Below, piece after piece: positions 7,236-14,253 of a DNA stretch of 32,532 bases. Position numbers and translations under genes: made by a program. The notes below the pieces were generated by a model that was given only the letters and a program-made list of their open reading frames with translations, did no database searches and was not told where the DNA came from. Origin of the DNA: Pirellulales bacterium (GTDB lineage Bacteria > Planctomycetota > Planctomycetia > Pirellulales > UBA1268). How positions within the stretch are numbered: position 1 is the first letter of the stretch; each line of letters opens with the position of its first letter. The stretch spans positions 1-32,532 of the forward strand of contig JAFMIU010000038.1 of assembly GCA_017853835.1 (NCBI GenBank), in the 5' to 3' direction.

Positions 7236-8765
7236 ATGAGTGCCTCCTCCCGTCGTACCTTCCTTGGCAATCTCTCGCTCGCCGGCGCCGGCTACTTCGT
7301 GGCCGCCGGAACCCGCACCGCCTGGAGCCAGTCGGCCAACGAGCAGCTGAACGTCGCCTGCTTCGGCGTGGGGGGCAAGGGAAGCAGCGATTCCGACAAC
7401 GCGGCCCTCTTCGGCAAGGTGATCGCGTTCTGTGACGTCGACCGCAAAACCCTCGAAAGCAAGGGGAAGGCGGATGCGTTCAAGGACGCGGAGCGATTCA
7501 CCGACTTCCGCGAACTCCTTGCGAAGCACGGCTCGAAGATCGACATGTGCACGGTATCGACCCCCGATCACATGCATGGCCCCATCACCCTCGAGGCGAT
7601 GCGCATGGGCATTTCGTGCTACACGCAGAAGCCCCTCACCCGCACGATCTACGAGGCTCGGCTCCTTGCCCAGGTGGCGAAGGAGATGGCCGGCAAGGGC
7701 GTGGTCACGCAGATGGGCAATCAGGGCACGGCCCTCGATTCGTCGCGCGAGGCCATCGCCCAGATCGCCTCGGGCGTGCTCGGGCCGCTCAAGGAGGTCT
7801 ACGCCTGGTCGAACCGGCCGGTGTGGGCCCAGGGGCCTGGCCGCCGGATGAACGTCCGAAAGTATCAGGCCCAGGCGATGCGGGAGGTGGACGAGCAGGA
7901 GGATCCCACGACGACCGCCGAGGAGGTGTCGAAGATCGTGGCCGATCTCGTGAAGAAGAAGCAGCAGGAAATCGGCAAGGCCCTCGAGCGGCTCGACTGG
8001 AAGTCGTGGCTCGGCGTGGCCCCGCCGCGGGAATACTGGCCCGGCCTCTACCACTCGTTCCAGCACCGCGGCTGGTGGGATTTCGGCACCGGCGCCCTCG
8101 GCGACATGGCCTGCCACCAGCTCACCGTGCCGTTTGCCGCGTGTGGCCTTCGGGATCCTGTGTCGGTGCAGGCTCGCACCACGGGCCACGACTTCGACAG
8201 CTTCCCGGCCAGTTCGATCATCCGCTTCGAGTTTCCAGCGACGAGCGATCGGCCGGCCATTCCGTTCTGGTGGTACGACCGCAAGGGCAACAAGCCGCCG
8301 ATGGAGGTCTTTGCCAAGTGGGGCATCGACTCGGTCTCCGACAGCGGCGTGCTGGTCGTGGGCGAGAAGGGTGCCTTCTACAGTGCCGACGACTACTGCG
8401 GAAAGTACGAGCTCAAGGGGGTTGAGAAGGTGAAGGTCGACTACGAGAAGGCCGAGGATCAGGGGAAGGGCTTCGACGTGAACAACATGTATGAGTTCTT
8501 CCGCGCCAAGCGGGAAGGCGATCCGAGGATCGCGAAATCCAACTTCATCGATCGCGCGGGGCCGCTCACCGAAACGATCCTGCTCGGCAACCTCGCCGTA
8601 TGGGCGGCGTCGCAGGGTGGCGCCGACGGCGAGATGGGCGAGTGGGGGGAGAAGGTGGAGTGGGACGCCACGAATCTGAAGGTGACCAACCTCGACGCCC
8701 TCAAGACGCCGAAGGTGGCCGATCTCGTGAAGCCGATCTACCCTTCCGGTTACCGACTCGACTGA
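7236..8765 (+). CDS. Tat-exported Gfo/Idh/MocA-family oxidoreductase
   Basis: A 509-residue NAD(P)-dependent sugar-type oxidoreductase of the large planctomycete expansion of this family. A twin-arginine signal is visible (SRRTFLGNLSLAGAGYF, Arg6-Arg7), so it would be exported folded with its cofactor. The Rossmann fold follows with GVGGKG (44-49). The conserved STPDHMHGPITLEAMRMG loop ends in QKP, where the lysine of the usual EKP motif is Lys132. The C-terminal half is the substrate domain with WWDFGTGALGDMACHQL. A charged insertion (EVDEQEDPTTTAEEVSKIVADLVKKKQQEIGKALERLDW, split here only by description) lies at about 220-255. The ATG has AAGGA 9 bp upstream. The LRR gene starts 8 bp after the stop, so the two probably form an operon. 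The substrate cannot be told from sequence. Confidence 0.9.
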   Translation: MSASSRRTFLGNLSLAGAGYFVAAGTRTAWSQSANEQLNVACFGVGGKGSSDSDNAALFGKVIAFCDVDRKTLESKGKADAFKDAERFTDFRELLAKHGSKIDMCTVSTPDHMHGPITLEAMRMGISCYTQKPLTRTIYEARLLAQVAKEMAGKGVVTQMGNQGTALDSSREAIAQIASGVLGPLKEVYAWSNRPVWAQGPGRRMNVRKYQAQAMREVDEQEDPTTTAEEVSKIVADLVKKKQQEIGKALERLDWKSWLGVAPPREYWPGLYHSFQHRGWWDFGTGALGDMACHQLTVPFAACGLRDPVSVQARTTGHDFDSFPASSIIRFEFPATSDRPAIPFWWYDRKGNKPPMEVFAKWGIDSVSDSGVLVVGEKGAFYSADDYCGKYELKGVEKVKVDYEKAEDQGKGFDVNNMYEFFRAKREGDPRIAKSNFIDRAGPLTETILLGNLAVWAASQGGADGEMGEWGEKVEWDATNLKVTNLDALKTPKVADLVKPIYPSGYRLD

Positions 8766-8773
8766 GACCATTC

Positions 8774-9976
8774 ATGCGCCGAATCACGATGCTTGTCGCG
8801 GGGGTTCTCCTCGCTTGGAGCCTTTCGAACGCCGCCTTGGCCAACGAGGCTGCCACCAGGGTCGCAGCGATCGCGGGGGCCTCCTCCGTCGCCGGCCCGG
8901 ATGGTGGCCTCCTGGAGATCGTCATCCCCGACGGATCGGGCGTGACGGCCGACGACATCGCGTTGTTTGCCGACGCAAAGGGGCTCACGAAGTTTCAGCT
9001 GCTCAACTGCCGCACGTTTGACGACGCGATGCTGGCCAGGCTGGCCTCGCTCGACGGGCTGACGTCGTTGGCGGTGACCAACAGCGGCATCACCGATGCC
9101 GGGGTGGCGACCATCGCGGCTTCGTTTCCCAACCTCGTGGAGCTCGACCTCTCGAGCAACACGAATCTCACGGGCGGTGCGATGAAGTCGATCGCGTCGC
9201 TTCCTCGGCTCAAGCGGCTGTCGCTCGTTCAGACCCGATTCAACGATCTCCACACGCGTCGGCTGTCGAAGCTCGTCGATCTGGAATCGCTCGACCTGCG
9301 GGGCAATATGGAAGCCGGCGACATGACGCTCGGCGTGGTCGGCGCGTTGCCGAAGCTCCGTAGCCTCAAGCATCGCAGCTCCACCATCACCGACGACGGC
9401 ATGGCGGCGTTGGCGGCGAGTCAGTCTCTGGAGGCCCTCCTGGCGCAGGATTTTGCGATCACGAACGCGGCGGGCCGCCACCTTGGAACGATGACCGGGC
9501 TCACCTCGCTCGAGATCTTTCGCTGCCAGGGCTTTGGCTCGGAGGGCGTGTTGGCGTTGGCGCCGTTGAAGAAGCTCAACCGCCTCACGCTTCGCGACCT
9601 TCCCGACGCGGGCGACGACGGGCTGGCGGTGCTCCGCGACCTGCCGTCGCTCAAGCGGCTCTATCTCCATGAGCTCGCCTCGGTCGGCGACGCCGGGCTC
9701 GCCTCCCTTGCGGGCGTTCCCCAGCTCGAGGTGCTCGACCTCTGGAGCATGCCGAAGGTGACCGATGCGGCGGCGGCTTCCATCGCCTCACTCGCCTCGC
9801 TCAAGGAGCTGTCGATCCGAGAAACGGGCATGACGGACAAGGCTTTGGACGCGATCGTCGCGCTCCCGAAGCTCGAGTCGTTGGTGTTCAAAAACGGCAC
9901 CGTCTCGGCGGAAACTGCCGCCCGCGTAAAGGCGGCAAAGGCGTGGAAGAAGCTCGACCTCGGCCAGCCTCGCTAG
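8774..9976 (+). CDS. Secreted leucine-rich-repeat protein
   Basis: A 400-residue predicted exported protein: signal peptide MRRITMLVAGVLLAWSLSNAALA, then about twelve leucine-rich repeats of the RNI/AMN1-like type, each with an L-x-x-L-x-L core and an 'ITDAG' or 'TDDG' turn (for example LTSLAVTNSGITDAGV and LEVLDLWSMPKVTDAAA). Repeats run from about residue 65 to the end, with no enzymatic domain or anchor. The start at 8774 lies 8 bp after the stop of the oxidoreductase. Planctomycetes carry many such LRR proteins, usually of unknown role, presumably binding proteins or glycans. The TAG stop (9974-9976) is itself part of the left inverted repeat of the element at 9973-10134, so the element directly abuts or supplies the 3' end of this gene. 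Confidence 0.85.
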   Translation: MRRITMLVAGVLLAWSLSNAALANEAATRVAAIAGASSVAGPDGGLLEIVIPDGSGVTADDIALFADAKGLTKFQLLNCRTFDDAMLARLASLDGLTSLAVTNSGITDAGVATIAASFPNLVELDLSSNTNLTGGAMKSIASLPRLKRLSLVQTRFNDLHTRRLSKLVDLESLDLRGNMEAGDMTLGVVGALPKLRSLKHRSSTITDDGMAALAASQSLEALLAQDFAITNAAGRHLGTMTGLTSLEIFRCQGFGSEGVLALAPLKKLNRLTLRDLPDAGDDGLAVLRDLPSLKRLYLHELASVGDAGLASLAGVPQLEVLDLWSMPKVTDAAAASIASLASLKELSIRETGMTDKALDAIVALPKLESLVFKNGTVSAETAARVKAAKAWKKLDLGQPR

Positions 9977-10134
9977 AGCGCGTCTGAGATACGTGTATCG
10001 CCGGCTCGGGGGCGGCAAAAGTCTCGTCGCCGGGGCGAGGATACGCCCAAGGCTCCTCGAGCGTTCGCCGACCCCCTCGCCTACCCGCTCAGGATTATCA
10101 ACTCGTCGCTACACGTAGCGGAGATGCGCTCTAG
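9973..10134. repeat. 162-bp hairpin-ended inverted-repeat element
   Basis: The ends are imperfect inverted repeats of 27 bp (9973-9999 and 10108-10134), matching at 22 of 27 positions, starting CTAGAGCGC and ending GCGCTCTAG. Inside each end lies a 12-bp palindrome: GATACGTGTATC at 9988-9999 and, read from the right end, GCTACGTGTAGC at 10108-10119. The two differ by an A-T to C-G pair, a compensatory change. No ORF is present inside. This resembles a MITE or a REP pair more than a plain terminator. I saw no second copy in the window, so mobility is not shown. Confidence 0.6.
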
Positions 10135-10148
10135 GCGGGCATCGCCCC

Positions 10149-10561
10149 GTCCAAGCCCGAGGCCGTAAGGCCTGGGACACGCCGGGCTACCACCCACAAC
10201 GCCGTTGAGCCCGCTCACGTCATCGAGCCAAACGCGCCGTGCGAGCCGCCGCGCCGGTCCCACGGCTCACGCCGTTGGGCTTCCACAGGCACCCATCTCC
10301 CCAAACGCCGTTGAGCCCGCTCACGTCATCGAGCCAAACACGCCGTGCGAGCCGCCGCGCCGGTCCCACGGCTCACGCCGTTGGGCTTCCACGGGCACCC
10401 GAAGCATCGCCTCACCGTCTCGTCCAAGCCCGAGGCCGTAAGGCCTGGGACACGCCGGGCTACCACCCACAACGCCGTTGAGCCCGCTCACGTCATCGAG
10501 CCAAACCCGCCGTGCGAGCCGCCGCGCCGGTCCCACGGCTCACGCCGTTGGGCTTCCACGG
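10149..10561. repeat. REP array 3
   Basis: Type B hairpins lie at 10149-10183 and 10422-10456. Both have the bulged base G instead of A: CCCGAGGCC, GTAA loop, GGCCTGGG. Type A hairpins lie at 10256-10288, 10362-10394 and 10529-10561. A third conserved 36-bp module, beginning AACGCCGTTGAGCCCGCTCA and ending GAGCCAAAC, lies before each type A hairpin at 10198-10233, 10304-10339 and 10471-10506. The B-to-A distance is 107 bp in both complete blocks, and the same 107-bp block appears again at the right end of the window. This differs from the 115-117 bp blocks beside the RAYT gene, so two cassette subtypes exist. Confidence 0.88.
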
Positions 10562-10599
10562 AGCCCCGCAATCGCACCGCCCCGCCGTTGGACGAGCGA

Positions 10600-10732
10600 G
10601 GGGTTGCCCACGCCCCGGGAGACGGCGTCAGTGGCGAGCGGAGCCAGGATGGCGGAGCGAAGCCAATGCCGAGCGAGCCAAAGGGCATGGATGCCCGACG
10701 CGAGCGTCCGGCGACGGGGTGTGGGCAACCCC
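10600..10732. other. 133-bp structured element, candidate non-coding RNA
   Basis: The ends are 18-bp inverted repeats (10600-10617, GGGGTTGCCCACGCCCCG; 10715-10732) that would pair along their whole length as RNA, with one G-U pair. Inside are three imperfect tandem copies of a 13-15 nt unit (10633-10646 GGCGAGCGGAGCCA; 10651-10665; 10668-10680) and several short hairpins, including GCCA-GGA-TGGC and GGGCA-TGGA-TGCCC, which place GGA in the loop. The latter contains CATGGATG, resembling CsrA/RsmA recognition sites. No convincing ORF is present. It lies 68 bp beyond the 3' end of the leftward kinase gene. Strand and transcription are unknown, and it could be a DNA repeat rather than an RNA. 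Confidence 0.45.
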
Positions 10733-10799
10733 GAAGCGTGCGCATCACCAGAGCCCCCCAAGCCGGAGCCGACGCCGGGACGGCGGCGACCCGCGAGAA

Positions 10800-11759
10800 T
10801 CAGACCGTGGCCAGGGCCGCGAACTGCGCGGCGGAGGCCGCGGGATCGGCCACCACGATGACCATTCCGGGCTCATGGCCCGCCTCGACAATGGCTGCGA
10901 GCACCATGCGACGGAGCGTGACCGATCCCGTCAGCAGGCCGCCCGCAAGCCGGAGCGGATACACGCCGGCGGCGAGGTCGAGCCGTCGGGCCAGCGTGAT
11001 CACGTGGGCGGCGAGGTCGGCCGCTGCGCCGCCCAGGATCGCCGTGGCAACCGCATCCTCCACGTCGGCAGCGGCCACCACCTCCCGGGCCACGTCAGCC
11101 ACCTCGCGACGCCCCACGCCCGAGGCGTGCAGCCGAGCGACGAGGTCGGCAGCCGTCGCCACGGTGAAGCGCCGCCGCATCGCTTCGTGAAGGATCGTCG
11201 CAGGCCCGCGGCCATCGCTGCTCCGCATCACGGCGCGCAGGGCTGCCAGCCCGATGGCGTAGCCGCTCCCCTCGTCGCCCAGGAGCGGGCCCCAGCCTCC
11301 GCAGCGCTCGCACGGCGACTCCTCGGCGAGCGGCAGACCACGGGGTCGCGCCAAGGCGAGCGAGCCGGTTCCTGAAATCAGCACGATGCCCCACGGCTCG
11401 GCGTGCCCATCGGCGAAGGGGAGCAGTCCATCGGGCACGACGATCACCCGACCACCCAGCGCGGCCTGCGTGGCCCAAGCCACGACGGCGTCGCGATCCT
11501 CGACCCGCCCGACGCCGGCAAGCCCGAGGCAGATCGCCTCGGCCGGTTCGGGCGCGATCCCTGCATCGGCAAACGCCCCTTCCACCGCCGCCGCGATCGC
11601 AAGACGGGCGGCATCGTGGCCGGCCGTGCGGGGATTGGCGGGGCCTCCGTGGCCACGACCGAGGAGGTCGAGCCCGCGTTCCGCCGAGCGCCGGGCCAGC
11701 ACGGCGGTGCACCGTGATCCACCGCCATCGACGCCGATCACGAGCCGTGCGTCAGCCAC
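10800..11759 (-). CDS. BadF/BadG-type amino-sugar kinase (MurK/GlcNAc-kinase-like)
   Basis: A 319-residue kinase of the ASKHA fold, BadF/BadG/BcrA/BcrD family, which includes the MurNAc/GlcNAc kinase MurK of Clostridium and Tannerella and eukaryotic GlcNAc kinase. Visible motifs are the N-terminal phosphate loop [13 protein letters not shown], the ATP-binding [27 protein letters not shown] and the C-terminal [10 protein letters not shown]. Its start overlaps the end of murQ by 8 bp on the same strand, which makes MurNAc the most likely substrate: phosphorylation to MurNAc-6-P, the substrate of MurQ. GlcNAc or both sugars are alternatives that sequence alone cannot separate. No signal peptide is present; the protein is cytoplasmic. 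Downstream, toward lower coordinates, lies the structured element at 10600-10732. Confidence 0.85.
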   Translation of the reverse strand: MADARLVIGVDGGGSRCTAVLARRSAERGLDLLGRGHGGPANPRTAGHDAARLAIAAAVEGAFADAGIAPEPAEAICLGLAGVGRVEDRDAVVAWATQAALGGRVIVVPDGLLPFADGHAEPWGIVLISGTGSLALARPRGLPLAEESPCERCGGWGPLLGDEGSGYAIGLAALRAVMRSSDGRGPATILHEAMRRRFTVATAADLVARLHASGVGRREVADVAREVVAAADVEDAVATAILGGAAADLAAHVITLARRLDLAAGVYPLRLAGGLLTGSVTLRRMVLAAIVEAGHEPGMVIVVADPAASAAQFAALATV

Positions 11760-12672
11760 CTGATGCGTCTCCTTCGCCGGCGATCGCCTTGCGGAGATGC
11801 CCCCCGGCGACCGCCAGCACCCTTCGGGCCTCGGCAGGCTCGATGCCCCGAAGCTTCGCGACCACGGCCGTCTTCAGCTCACCGTCGGCGGCCGCAACCA
11901 GTCGTTCGGCCTCGGCTTCATCCACACCCGTCAGCGCCGCCACGATGCGCCGCGTGCGGGCGACGAGCTTGGTGTTGGTGGCCCGCAGATCGACCATCAA
12001 GTTGCCGAAGGTTTTGCCGATCCGGATCATCGCGCCGGTGGTGAGCATGTTGAGCACGAGCTTCGTCGCCGTGCCGGCCTTGAGCCTGGTCGATCCCGTC
12101 ACGATCTCCGGGCCGACCTTCGGCACGATCATCAGCTCCGCGATCGACGTCAGTTCCGAGTGGTCGTTGCATGCGAGGCCGATCGTAAACGCCCCCACGC
12201 GTCGGGCATGGGTGAGCCCGCCGAGCACATAGGGCGTGCGGCCGCTCGTGGCGATGCCCACCAGCACGTCGCGGGGCGACAGGCCGATCGACACGAGATC
12301 GGCGGCGCCCTGCTCCGGGCTGTCTTCCGCCCCTTCCACGGCGCGGGTGAGCGCCTGCGGACCACCGGCGATCAGCCCCACCACCATCTCGGGCGACGTC
12401 CCAAACGTGGGCGGGCATTCCGACGCATCGAGCACACCCAGGCGACCCGAGGTGCCCGCCCCCATGTAGACGAGCCGGCCTCCGGCGCGAAAGGCTTCGG
12501 CCACCCTGTCGATCGCAATGGCGATGGACGCCGCTTCGCGTCCCACGGCGGCCGGCACCAAGGCATCCTCGGCATTCATCACGGCCACGATGCCGGCAGC
12601 GTCGAGGGCATCGATCCGCTCGGAGGCGGGATTGGGCGCCTCGGTGGTCAACGATCCGAGTGACGGTTTCAT
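11752..12672 (-). CDS. murQ: N-acetylmuramic acid 6-phosphate etherase
   Basis: A 306-residue SIS-domain lyase that removes the D-lactyl ether from MurNAc-6-P, giving GlcNAc-6-P and D-lactate. Family signatures are [17 protein letters not shown] at the N-terminus, [24 protein letters not shown] (Glu85 in the position of a catalytic Glu), [16 protein letters not shown] with the second conserved acidic cluster, [15 protein letters not shown], and [16 protein letters not shown]. The length is typical. ATG 12672 is chosen because the conserved N-terminus starts there; the frame stays open upstream to 13869 only as a shadow of the symporter gene. It is the first gene of the leftward pair and is divergent from the symporter, with 90 bp between the starts. 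Confidence 0.95.
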   Translation of the reverse strand: MKPSLGSLTTEAPNPASERIDALDAAGIVAVMNAEDALVPAAVGREAASIAIAIDRVAEAFRAGGRLVYMGAGTSGRLGVLDASECPPTFGTSPEMVVGLIAGGPQALTRAVEGAEDSPEQGAADLVSIGLSPRDVLVGIATSGRTPYVLGGLTHARRVGAFTIGLACNDHSELTSIAELMIVPKVGPEIVTGSTRLKAGTATKLVLNMLTTGAMIRIGKTFGNLMVDLRATNTKLVARTRRIVAALTGVDEAEAERLVAAADGELKTAVVAKLRGIEPAEARRVLAVAGGHLRKAIAGEGDASGG

Positions 12673-12762
12673 GCCGACACCATACCCCCAACCGTCGCGA
12701 CGTGCGAAGTCGCCCTTTCGGCGTTCGCCCAACGGAGGCACGCGGCGGTACACTCCCGCGTC
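12673..12762. promoter_or_regulatory. Divergent control region between murQ and the symporter gene
   Basis: This 90-bp interval must hold the promoters of both MurNAc-salvage units. A perfect 10-bp palindrome CGTCGCGACG lies at 12693-12702, a possible operator half-site pair. Leftward, TTCGCA and TATGGT are 18 bp apart and end a few bases before the murQ ATG, which would give a very short or absent leader. Rightward, TACACT at 12749-12754 is a weak -10 candidate. No regulator gene (such as murR) is seen nearby. Promoter matches are weak. Confidence 0.35.
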
Positions 12763-14253
12763 ATGACGATTCCTCTCGGTCCGGTCGATGTCGCGGTCTT
12801 GGTGGCGTCCCTTGGTGTGGCGGTGGGGGTGGGCGTGGCTGCCGCCCGCACGGTGAAGTCGCTCGACGCCTATCTCCTCGGCGACCGCGACCTGCCCTGG
12901 TGGCTCATCCTCGGTTCGATCGTGGCCACCGAAACGAGCGCCGCCACCGTCTTGAGCGTGCCGGGCGAGAGCTTCGGCGCGGCGGGGATGCGGTTTCTTC
13001 AGCTTCCGCTCGGCTACATGCTCGGCCGACTGGCCATCGTGCGGTTTCTCCTGCCGCTCTACTTCCGCGGTGAGCTCAACACGGCCCACGAGGTGCTGCG
13101 CGATCGGTTCGGGCCGCTCATGCAACGGGCGGCGGCGGTGCTCTTTCTCGTGGCCCGCACACTCGGCGACGGGCTGCGGCTCTTCCTCGCGTCGCTCGTG
13201 CTTCAGAAGCTCACCGGCATGCCGCTGGCCTGGAGCGTGGCGGCGGCCGGTGCGGTGACGGTCGTCTACACGGTCCTCGGGGGGCTGCGAAGCGTCGTGT
13301 GGAACGACTGCCTTCAGCTGGTGATCTACGTGCTCGGCGGCATCGCCGCCGTGTTCGTCATCGTCGCCAGGATCCCTGGAGGCTGGCCGGCGGCGTGGGA
13401 GTTTGCCGCGGCCCACGACAAGCTGCGGGTGTTCGACGTCTCCTTCGATCCATCCAACGCCTCCACGCTGTGGGCGGGGCTCGTCGGCGGGGCCGTGCTG
13501 AGCCTCGGCACGCATGGCACCGATCACATGATGGTCCAGCGCTACCTCAGCGCCCGCAGCCAGCGGGAGGCCGGCGCCGCCCTCGTCACCAGCGGCGTGG
13601 TCGTGTTCCTGCAGTTCGCGCTGTTTCTCGGCATCGGCGTGCTCCTGTTCGCGTTTCACGGCCTCGGCGGCGAGGCCCCACCAGCTCGGCCCGACGAGGT
13701 GTTCGCGTCGTTCATCGTGCGGCACTTCCCGGCCAACACCGGCATGATCGGCCTGCTTCTCGCCGCGATCCTGGCCGCCGCGATGTCGACGATCGCCAGT
13801 TCGCTCAACGCGTCGGCCTCGGCGATGATCCATGACGTGTGGCTCCCGCTCCGCACGGCCCTCGGCCATGCCCAGCCGCTGTCGCCCGCCGGGTCATTGG
13901 CCCTGAGCCGAGCGCTCACCGTGGCCTTCGGCGTGCTCCAGGTGATGGTGGGCATCGCGGCTGGTGCGATCGACACGACGGTCGTGAGCCGCGCCCTCAC
14001 GATCGCGGGCTATTCCGCCGGCCTGATGCTTGGCGTCTTCCTGCTCGGCATCGCCACCCGCCGCGTCGGGCAGGGCGCGGCGCTCGTGGGTGCCGCGTGC
14101 GGCCTCGCCATACTCTTGGGCGTGCAGTTCGGCCTGCCCTCCATCGGCATGAAGATCGCCTGGCCGTGGTACGCCCTGATCGGATCCGCCACGACGTTCG
14201 TCGCGGGGCTCGTGGCGTCGATTCCTCTTCCCCGACGAGAGTCCTCACGATGA
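12763..14253 (+). CDS. Sodium:solute symporter (SSS family), putative MurNAc importer
   Basis: A 496-residue polytopic membrane protein with about 13 hydrophobic segments. SSS-family features include an N-terminal helix ([18 protein letters not shown]), [49 protein letters not shown], the family signature [19 protein letters not shown] and [15 protein letters not shown]. It imports a solute with sodium. The substrate is inferred from context: it is divergent from murQ and the kinase and overlaps (ATGA) a secreted amidase-like/NamZ fusion. In Tannerella forsythia the MurNAc locus likewise pairs a transporter with MurK and MurQ. A sialic-acid, sugar or other role cannot be excluded from sequence alone. 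Confidence 0.88.
   Translation: MTIPLGPVDVAVLVASLGVAVGVGVAAARTVKSLDAYLLGDRDLPWWLILGSIVATETSAATVLSVPGESFGAAGMRFLQLPLGYMLGRLAIVRFLLPLYFRGELNTAHEVLRDRFGPLMQRAAAVLFLVARTLGDGLRLFLASLVLQKLTGMPLAWSVAAAGAVTVVYTVLGGLRSVVWNDCLQLVIYVLGGIAAVFVIVARIPGGWPAAWEFAAAHDKLRVFDVSFDPSNASTLWAGLVGGAVLSLGTHGTDHMMVQRYLSARSQREAGAALVTSGVVVFLQFALFLGIGVLLFAFHGLGGEAPPARPDEVFASFIVRHFPANTGMIGLLLAAILAAAMSTIASSLNASASAMIHDVWLPLRTALGHAQPLSPAGSLALSRALTVAFGVLQVMVGIAAGAIDTTVVSRALTIAGYSAGLMLGVFLLGIATRRVGQGAALVGAACGLAILLGVQFGLPSIGMKIAWPWYALIGSATTFVAGLVASIPLPRRESSR

Noticed and set aside
7059..8771. A 570-residue minus-strand frame
   Set aside because: Antisense shadow of the Gfo/Idh/MocA gene, with a His/Arg/Leu-rich composition and no motifs.
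10600..10732. HEARO/omega-type RNA or an insertion sequence
   Set aside because: No IsrB/TnpB-like gene is nearby, no transposase ORF is inside, and no diagnostic consensus could be matched by eye.
12673..13869. Upstream extension of murQ to 13869
   Set aside because: It is antisense to the symporter gene, and the conserved MurQ N-terminus starts at 12672.
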